A DNA stretch of 64,000 nt from SXOA01 sp046593355 (GTDB lineage: Bacteria; Planctomycetota; Planctomycetia; Pirellulales; Pirellulaceae): contig JBKJNY010000062.1 of the NCBI GenBank assembly GCA_046593355.1, forward strand, positions 44,378 through 108,377, in the 5' to 3' direction. Below the pieces are notes generated by a model. That model was given only the letters and a program-made list of their open reading frames with translations. It did no database searches and was not told the DNA's origin. Shown in pieces: positions 58,126 through 64,000 of the stretch. Both the position numbers and the translations under genes were made by a program. The number at the start of each line of letters is the position of its first letter. The stretch's first letter is position 1.

Positions 58126-61100
58126 ATGCTCCCATCCGTGTCCATCCGTGTTTCATCCGTGGCTGCCTTTGCTTTGCTGTCGCTGGGCACCGCGGTTCTT
58201 GGCCAAGGCTATTCCCCGGCCGAAGCTCCCGGCAAGATGAAACTGCCGGAGGGATTTTCGGCCAAGCTCGTCGCCAGCGAGCCGCTCATCCGCCAGCCGG
58301 TGGCGATTGATTTTGACGATCGGGGGCGATTGTGGGTTATGCAGTATTTGCAGTATCCCAATCCGGCCGGATTGGAACGGGTGAAGGTGGACCGCTTCTC
58401 TCGGACAAAATACGACAAAGTCCCCGAGCCGCCACCGAAGGGACCGAAGGGGGAAGACCGGCTGACGATTGTGGAGCCAGATGCTGCCTCGGACACTAAC
58501 CCGAAGCGCCAGCGAGGGAAAGATTTCCTCTCCGGCCTCAACCTCGCCAGCGCCTTCCAATTCGGCCACGACGGCGTCTATGTCCTCAATCCGCCGTACC
58601 TACTCTTCTACGCCGACAGGAACCGCGACGACGTGCCGGACGGCGACCCGGAGGTGCTGCTCACCGGCTTTGGCATGGACGACGCCCACTCCGTCGCCAA
58701 CTCGCTCACCTGGGGGCCGGACGGCTGGCTGTACGGCTGCCAGGGGAGCACGGTCACGGCGAACATCCGCGGCATCGAGTTCCAGCAAGGGGTCTGGCGG
58801 TATCATCCCCGCAGCCGCGAGTTCGAGCTGTTCTGCGAGGGGGGCGGCAACTCCTGGGGGCTCGACTTCGACGACGACGGCAACCTCCTCTACAGCACCA
58901 ACCACGGCGGCTTCGTGATGCTGCACGGCGTGCAGGGAGCCTATCTCTGGAAGCAGTTCGGCAAGCACGGCGAATTGCACAACCCGCACGCCTACGGCTA
59001 CTTCGACCACGTGCCGCACCAGAGCTTCTTCGGCGGGCACGTCACCGTCGGCGGCATCGTCTATCGCGGCGAGGCTTATCCCGAAAAATTCCGCGGCAAG
59101 TACATCGCCGGCGACCTCCTCGGCCACGGCGTCTACTGGCACGACATCGAGCCGCGAGGGACGACGTTTCAGACGAAGCATGGCGGCGAACTGCTCGTCG
59201 CCAACGACACCTGGTTCGCCACCAGCGACATCTGCCTCGGCCCCGACGGCTGCGTCTACGTCGCCGACTGGCACGACAAGCGAACTGCTCATCCCGACCC
59301 CGATGCCGACTGGGACCGGCGGAACGGGAGGGTCTACCGGATTGAGTTTCTTAGTAGCCCGCAGACTCCGTCTGCGGGCAGGCACAGCACACGGAGTGTG
59401 CTGGCTACTATTCCCGACCTCGCGAAGGCTTCTTCCGACGAGCTGCTCAAACTCCTCTTCAGCAAGAATCACTGGCTGGCGACGCGGGCGCGGCGAATTC
59501 TGGGCGAGAAGCGCGATGCGAACCTCTACGCTCCCTTGGAAAAAATCGTCACCGAATCCAAGGACGAACACGACGCACTGAAAGCCCTCTGGGCCCTCGA
59601 CATCAGCGGCGGCTTCTACGAGAAGCTCGGCTGCGAGCTCCTGGACCACAAAAGCCCCCTCATCCGCCGCTGGGTCGTGCGGCTCCTCGGTGATCCTAAA
59701 AAGTTGGAACCCACCACTGCCGCCCGGCTGAGGAAACTCGCCCAAGAAAGCGAGAGCCCCCTCGTCCGCAGCCAGCTCGCCTGCACCGCCAAGCGCCTGC
59801 CGACGAAGGACGCCATGCCAATCATTCGGGCTCTGCTCGCGCGGAACGATACGGGCGATGAGAAGGACCCGTACATTCCGCTGCTACTGTGGTGGGCAGT
59901 TGAGCAACACTGCGTTGCGGCGGAGTTGGACCTGCCTGAATTCCTGACGGAAGGTTCGACAGTGAAAAATCCAATCGTAAAGGAGACGATTCTGCCACGA
60001 CTTGTGCGGCGATACATCGCGACTGGAACTTCGGAGCTGGATGAGGCGGTCTCCGTAATTCTCGGCAAAGCAAACGCTGCCAATTTTGAATTGCTGAGGA
60101 GTGTCGAGCTCGGCATGCAAGAGCGCCCGGCACGAAAACCGTTCGCAAAATCGGTAACCGACCGACTCAAGGACTTCTCCATTCGACAACGTGATCAGAC
60201 GCTATTTCGCATTCTTATCCGACTTGGCGATCATGACGCCGTTACGCTGGCAAACGAAGTCATTTTCGACACCGAAGCAAGCGTTGCAGATCGGATTGAG
60301 TTACTCCAGCTTTTTGGAAGCGTGATGCCCGTCAGCCACCGCAGGGTGAATCGTCAGAAGCTTGAGGCGCTGATCATGGGCAAGGAGCAGGAAGCTGTGA
60401 AACTGGCGGCCATTTCCACACTCGCGCAAGCGGACCGGGCGCCTTCCGAGCGATCTGTAACGCCACAATTCTTGTTGCAGGCTTATCCTGACCTGTCCGA
60501 CCGCGAGAAAGTCACGATCCGACAAATCTTGTTGGCGCGGAGCGACTGGGCGAATGCCATCCTAGGGGCCGTCAACCGCGGCTCTCTGCCTGCCAAAGAT
60601 TTTTCAATTGATGAGTTAAGAATTGTGGCGAACCACAATCAGCCCGCCATGGACAAAGTGGTCCTCAAACAGTGGGGAAGAATTTCTCCGCCCACCAAGG
60701 AAGAAGTCCTCGCCGATGTTCGCCGGCTCAACAACGACCTGCGAGCATTTCCCGGCGATGCGAAAAACGGCAAGACGCTATTCACCAAGCATTGCGCCAC
60801 CTGCCACAAGCTTTTTGGCGAAGGAGGCGCCGTCGGACCTGATTTGACGTTCGCCAATCGGACGGATCGGGATTATCTGCTGATCAGCACGGTCGATCCG
60901 AGCGCGGTGGTGCGGAAGGAATTTCAGAGCCACGTGACCCTGCTCAAGAACGGCGCCGTCGTGACCGGGCTGATCGTGGAAAACAAGCCGCCGAAGATGG
61001 TCTTCCTCGATGCCAAGGGGCAGAAAACGGAAGTTGCCCATAGCGACATTGACGAAATCCAGGAATCGACTACGTCCCTCATGCCCGACAACATCCTGAA

Positions 61101-61170
61101 GCAGATCAAGCCCGACGAGCTCCGCGATCTGTTCGCTTACCTGCAAGCCGCCAAGAAGCCCGAGGAGTGA
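58126..61170 (+). CDS. PVC-type heme-binding CxxCH protein with three repeat-derived segments
   Basis: 1014 aa, exported. N-terminal six-bladed propeller (sugar-dehydrogenase-like; SWGLDFDDDGNLLYSTNHGG; GPDGCVYVADWHDKRT), HEAT-like helices in the middle (about 430-870), C-terminal cytochrome c with HCATCHKLFGEGGAVGPDLT and TVDPSAVVRKEFQSHV. Three segments come from dispersed repeats: the signal N-region (58131-58165), DTNPKRQRG at residues 123-131, and SSPQTPSAGRHSTRSVL at about 410-427, between propeller and HEAT region. The reading frame is intact through all of them. Role: periplasmic redox protein of unknown substrate. Start ATG 58126 or GTG 58138. Confidence 0.92.
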   Translation: MLPSVSIRVSSVAAFALLSLGTAVLGQGYSPAEAPGKMKLPEGFSAKLVASEPLIRQPVAIDFDDRGRLWVMQYLQYPNPAGLERVKVDRFSRTKYDKVPEPPPKGPKGEDRLTIVEPDAASDTNPKRQRGKDFLSGLNLASAFQFGHDGVYVLNPPYLLFYADRNRDDVPDGDPEVLLTGFGMDDAHSVANSLTWGPDGWLYGCQGSTVTANIRGIEFQQGVWRYHPRSREFELFCEGGGNSWGLDFDDDGNLLYSTNHGGFVMLHGVQGAYLWKQFGKHGELHNPHAYGYFDHVPHQSFFGGHVTVGGIVYRGEAYPEKFRGKYIAGDLLGHGVYWHDIEPRGTTFQTKHGGELLVANDTWFATSDICLGPDGCVYVADWHDKRTAHPDPDADWDRRNGRVYRIEFLSSPQTPSAGRHSTRSVLATIPDLAKASSDELLKLLFSKNHWLATRARRILGEKRDANLYAPLEKIVTESKDEHDALKALWALDISGGFYEKLGCELLDHKSPLIRRWVVRLLGDPKKLEPTTAARLRKLAQESESPLVRSQLACTAKRLPTKDAMPIIRALLARNDTGDEKDPYIPLLLWWAVEQHCVAAELDLPEFLTEGSTVKNPIVKETILPRLVRRYIATGTSELDEAVSVILGKANAANFELLRSVELGMQERPARKPFAKSVTDRLKDFSIRQRDQTLFRILIRLGDHDAVTLANEVIFDTEASVADRIELLQLFGSVMPVSHRRVNRQKLEALIMGKEQEAVKLAAISTLAQADRAPSERSVTPQFLLQAYPDLSDREKVTIRQILLARSDWANAILGAVNRGSLPAKDFSIDELRIVANHNQPAMDKVVLKQWGRISPPTKEEVLADVRRLNNDLRAFPGDAKNGKTLFTKHCATCHKLFGEGGAVGPDLTFANRTDRDYLLISTVDPSAVVRKEFQSHVTLLKNGAVVTGLIVENKPPKMVFLDAKGQKTEVAHSDIDEIQESTTSLMPDNILKQIKPDELRDLFAYLQAAKKPEE
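58131..58165 (+). repeat. CATCCGTG repeat encoding a signal-peptide N-region
   Basis: CCCATCCGTG, TCCATCCGTG, TTTCATCCGTGGCTG; related to 398-430. Here it is translated as PSVSIRVSSVA, in a different frame from that used at 398-430. Confidence 0.8.
58492..58517 (+). repeat. GAAGCGCCAGCGAGGG repeat in frame (NPKRQRG)
   Basis: GACACTAACCCGAAGCGCC then AGCGAGG. It encodes DTNPKRQRG and differs by about three bases in 20 from the arms of the inverted repeat at 15592-15675. I recall the peptide NPKRQRG in many unrelated planctomycete proteins; not verified here. Confidence 0.7.
59353..59410 (+). repeat. CTCCG-loop double hairpin inside the heme gene
   Basis: AGTAG, then GCCCGCAGA-CTCCG-TCTGCGGGC, then CAGCACA-CGGAG-TGTGCTG, then GGCTACTA. 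The same plan as 9925-9980 with other stem sequences. It is translated in frame and adds about 19 residues. Confidence 0.9.
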
Positions 61171-61218
61171 AAACACCATATACCAGAGAACTAGCAACCC
61201 AAATGCTGATTGTGGACT

Positions 61219-61614
61219 ATGACAGCGCCATCTAAACGACTTTCCGAAGTGTTCGATAAAGGGTTGGAGGAAGGACTTAAATCGCTTTCCTCTGATGAAA
61301 GAGACTTGTTTCTAATTCAGGATTTCATCATCGAGTTGGAAATGAACGGCCTGTCTGGATATTTCTACAACCGGTTACCAACTCGTGAAACCATGCTCGC
61401 AACGGCCAATGCAATGCATCGCTACGGTTTGGTCAGACTTGAAATGTTATTCAGGGAGGCGCTGGAACTATTTCGGAACTATACGCCGCCAGACAACTCA
61501 GCAACGTGGGGAGAAATCTTGCAGCGCTACGACCCCAAAAGTCGGCTGGATGGTATTGCTGAAGAGATTAACGCGATTGAGGACTATGGCCTTGCGAGTT
61601 CCACAATTTCGTAA
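61219..61614 (+). CDS. DUF4375/DMP19-like protein
   Basis: 131 aa. QDFIIELEMNGLSGYFYNRL then ATANAMHRYGLVRLEMLFRE resembles the DMP19 C-terminal (DUF4375) helical family, often immunity-like or of unknown role. ATG 61219 preferred; TTG 61210 extends it by three codons. It lies 48 bases after the heme gene. Sequence is AT-richer than its neighbours. Confidence 0.7.
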   Translation: MTAPSKRLSEVFDKGLEEGLKSLSSDERDLFLIQDFIIELEMNGLSGYFYNRLPTRETMLATANAMHRYGLVRLEMLFREALELFRNYTPPDNSATWGEILQRYDPKSRLDGIAEEINAIEDYGLASSTIS

Positions 61615-61688
61615 GGGAAATCCTCAAAAGGACGGAGTTGAGGAACGAGTAGAATCTACAAGCTGCCTACAAATCGGAGGAATTACCC

Positions 61689-62756
61689 ATGCGCATGATC
61701 CTTACTGTCCTCATTTCGGTTGCGGTCGTGTGCTTGGCAGTCGCCGACGAGCCCGCCCGCCAATATCAGAACACGCTCACGCTCCTCAAGAATCCCCCTC
61801 CGCTGCTGGCGGATTATCCGGAGTTCATCGAGCCGGTGAAGGAGCTCGCGCGGTATGAAGCGCCGCTGCTGGTGGATGACGAGGGGGCCGATCTGGAGGT
61901 GCGGGCCTGGCGGTTTTCCTACAACGCCCGCGGAATCATCGAGATGCCCAACAAGCTCAAGGCGGCGGATACGGCAGTCATCATGGTGCATCCGTGGGGG
62001 ATTGATGACGGGCAGGGATGGCGGACACCGGAGCCGGCGGGGGTCTGCGACTTCTGCACGCCCGAGAAGAACCACCTAGCCGCCCGCCACACCAAGGAAG
62101 TCATCAGCCCCTTCCACAAGTCGCTCCGCGGCAAAGTGGCCTTCCAGATGTACAGCCTCCCCGGCAGGGAAGACCCCATCCGCAAAAAGCTGTACCGCGG
62201 CCTCCGCGGCAAACCGACCGACGAAGACCGCAAGATTGGGGCGAAGGAACTGAAAGAAAAGCTCAACTCCTTCCGCTACGCCGGCGAGCCGCTCCCCAAG
62301 ACAATCGCGCTCTCCAAGGACAATCCAGTCCGCGACTATTTCAAGCAATTTCCCGGCCTCGATTCTAGCGCCAAATTCAACAACTCCGGCTTCTGGGAAC
62401 TGCCGATCCCCGTGACGAGCGATTTGGAAACGGACCCCAGCGATGTCGTCATCTACGACAACGACGGATATGAACCCTTGCGCGATTTCCTCAAGGAGCA
62501 CAAAATCCGCCACGTCCTGCTCACCGGCTACGCCACCGACATGTGCTACTGCAAAACGACTGCCGGGTATGAGAACCTCAGCAAGGACTTCAACGTCTTC
62601 CTCGTGGGCGACGCCACGCTGGCCACCTACCCTAGCAACTCGACTCCCAAATTCGCCACCAACGCCCACATCTCCTTCGCCGCCCTCAATCAACTTGTCA
62701 CGCAGATTTCGTGGGTGAAGTACAGGGCTGAAAACGTTACACGACCCCAGCCGTAG
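61689..62756 (+). CDS. Exported isochorismatase-fold protein
   Basis: 355 aa, signal peptide (ILTVLISVAVVCLAVADEP). AVIMVHPWGIDDGQGWRTPE and VLLTGYATDMCYCKTTAGYE (candidate Cys) fit the isochorismatase fold, with a large insertion between them (about 140-290) relative to nicotinamidase. ATG 61689 has GGAGG eight bases upstream. It is followed by a MITE-like element. Substrate unknown; a glycoside- or amide-related periplasmic hydrolase is possible. Confidence 0.85.
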   Translation: MRMILTVLISVAVVCLAVADEPARQYQNTLTLLKNPPPLLADYPEFIEPVKELARYEAPLLVDDEGADLEVRAWRFSYNARGIIEMPNKLKAADTAVIMVHPWGIDDGQGWRTPEPAGVCDFCTPEKNHLAARHTKEVISPFHKSLRGKVAFQMYSLPGREDPIRKKLYRGLRGKPTDEDRKIGAKELKEKLNSFRYAGEPLPKTIALSKDNPVRDYFKQFPGLDSSAKFNNSGFWELPIPVTSDLETDPSDVVIYDNDGYEPLRDFLKEHKIRHVLLTGYATDMCYCKTTAGYENLSKDFNVFLVGDATLATYPSNSTPKFATNAHISFAALNQLVTQISWVKYRAENVTRPQP

Positions 62757-62828
62757 AGTCTCTACTTATCCCTCGGCAAGAACCTGTTCAATATTCCGCG
62801 AACCATGCAGTACGCGAGGGCTGCAGCC

Positions 62829-63077
62829 GGGGTCGGGAGGTGTTTTCCCGGTCCCGGATTATCCACTGGTGAAAACGTAGCCCGCGAAAACTCCTCCTGA
62901 CCCCCTCCGCGCTGCGAACCGGAACGTCGCTCTTCCTGAGAGCGGTCCCGCATCCCCTTCGCGCCGTGAACCTTCGCCATCGCGCACGGTGCCACGCGAA
63001 CGGGGTCGGGAAGAGTTTTCGCGGTCGTCGTCTATCGGAGTGTCATCTCTGTCGCCGCGAAAACCCTTCCCGACCCC
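62829..63077. repeat. MITE-like double-hairpin element, copy 2
   Basis: 249 bp. Unit A 62829-62904, unit B 63002-63077, each with GGGGTCGGGARGNGTTTTCG arms in inverted orientation and loops near 30 bases, separated by 97 bases. Same plan as 45818-46088. It lies between the convergent isochorismatase-fold and ABC-permease genes; unit B ends six bases before the permease's stop codon. Confidence 0.85.
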
Positions 63078-63083
63078 TCCCCC

Positions 63084-64000
63084 TTACGTCAGCTTCTTCT
63101 TGAGCCTCAGCGAGCTGAATATCAGCATCCCAATCGCCATGCACCACAGCACCAGCGAATGCTGCCACAGTTCCCGCCAGCCGCCGCCGCGGAGGATGAC
63201 GCTTCTGCTGGCGTCGATCAGCCAGGTGGCGGGGATGAGGACGGCGACCTGCCGCAGAATCCACGGCATCGAATCGAGCGGAAAGACGTAGCCGGAGAGG
63301 AACACGGAGGGCAAAAACGTCCCCATCGCCAGTTGGCCGGCGGCATCCACGCTGCTCGCCCGCGTGGAAATCCACAGGCCGACGCCGAGCATCGTCAGCA
63401 CGAACGGAAACGTGATGAGCAGCAGCGTGATGAACGCCCCGCGGATGGGGACGAAAAAGAAAATCCGCATCAGGAAAGCGATCATGCAGAATTCCAGGTT
63501 CGTCAGCACGACGTACGGGACCATCTTGCCGATAATCAGCTCGCCGCGGCGGACGGGGGTCATGAAGAGCTGCTCCAGCGTGCCGGCCTGCTTCTCGCGG
63601 ACGATGGCGTTGGCGGAGAGCATCGTCGCCATCATCTGGCACATCACCACCATCAGGCCGGGGATGAAAAAATTGGCACTCCGCGTATCCGGGTTGAACA
63701 GGACTCGCGGCCGGGCCTCGATGGGAAGCTGCTGCCGGTCCCCCAGCACGCGAATCAGCGATTCCCGCAGCGTGATCGCGTTGCTGATGTTCACCGCCGA
63801 GGCCGCGATGCTCGATTCCGTCCCATCCACCAGCACCAGGATTTGCGCCGTCTCGCCGGCTTGCAACCGCTCGGAATAGTTCTGCGGAATGATGATGCCG
63901 ATCCGGGCCTCCCCCGCGACGATGAGCTGGCTCGCCTCCTGCTGCGAATAGGCCCGGCGGACCAGCCGGATATCCTGGCTGTTCTCAAACTGCTCCAGCA
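63084..64000 (-). CDS. ABC-2 type transporter permease, N-terminal part missing
   Basis: About 305 codons in the window; the 5' end is cut off at 64000. A large periplasmic region (YSQQEASQLIVAGEARIGII; FNPDTRSANFFIPGLMVVMC) is followed by helices at about the last 220 residues. REKQAGTLEQLFMTPVRRGE matches the cytoplasmic ABC-2 signature of YbhS/YhhJ-type exporters, which carry drugs or polysaccharide components. The ATPase should lie beyond the window edge. Stop TAA at 63084. Confidence 0.9.
   Translation of the reverse strand, partial: LEQFENSQDIRLVRRAYSQQEASQLIVAGEARIGIIIPQNYSERLQAGETAQILVLVDGTESSIAASAVNISNAITLRESLIRVLGDRQQLPIEARPRVLFNPDTRSANFFIPGLMVVMCQMMATMLSANAIVREKQAGTLEQLFMTPVRRGELIIGKMVPYVVLTNLEFCMIAFLMRIFFFVPIRGAFITLLLITFPFVLTMLGVGLWISTRASSVDAAGQLAMGTFLPSVFLSGYVFPLDSMPWILRQVAVLIPATWLIDASRSVILRGGGWRELWQHSLVLWCMAIGMLIFSSLRLKKKLT

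Overview
The window comes from a planctomycete (phylum Planctomycetota, probably Planctomycetia and perhaps Pirellulales; the order is inference). The evidence is a set of families that are hallmarks of this phylum: three DUF1501 proteins, two cytochrome-c/DUF1549/DUF1553 proteins, a PVC-type heme-binding CxxCH protein, two BBP7-type barrel porins, an N-terminal LEPR-like motif with a C-terminal dockerin, and many Tat-type signal peptides. DNA is GC-rich and genes are mostly monocistronic or in short runs. No tRNA, rRNA, CRISPR array, prophage or intact insertion sequence was seen.

Layout. 1-5.2 kb: the end of a secreted protein, an SGNH-like protein, and a marR-tolC operon with a double-length outer-membrane factor. 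5.4-10.6 kb: a membrane coiled-coil protein behind a near-consensus promoter, a Tat amidohydrolase, ilvB and crcB. 11.4-17.5 kb: an exo/endonuclease-phosphatase, pheS-pheT, a PQQ-propeller protein and ybeY. 17.5-30 kb: two loci of DUF1501 and DUF1549/1553 genes on the minus strand, interleaved with Uma2, HAD, a membrane protein and epmA, with a DUF1844 gene on the plus strand. 30-43 kb: a desaturase, a large ice-binding-domain/dockerin surface protein, BBP7, a third DUF1501 with an STN-like partner, a TPR protein, membrane and DUF1570 proteins, and fabH. 43-50 kb: hrpB, a nucleotidyltransferase, cysC, a BON-like protein and an isochorismatase-fold protein. 50-57.6 kb: a second BBP7, then a sugar-catabolism-like run (Gfo/Idh, esterase, epimerase, FucU/RbsD, lactonase) and queC. 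57.6-64 kb: the heme-binding protein, a DUF4375-like protein, a secreted isochorismatase-fold protein and the edge of an ABC-2 permease.

The most unusual feature is not a gene. Many intergenic gaps hold a palindromic or inverted-repeat sequence from one of more than ten families. Several families recur in the window. Hairpins of one family keep a CTCCG loop while their stems change on both strands. Two loci carry a 250-270 bp double-hairpin element that looks like a MITE. The repeats also enter genes: they lie in frame inside a DUF1553 protein and, three times, inside one heme protein; they form signal-peptide N-regions; and they provide stop codons, in one case for both genes of a convergent pair.
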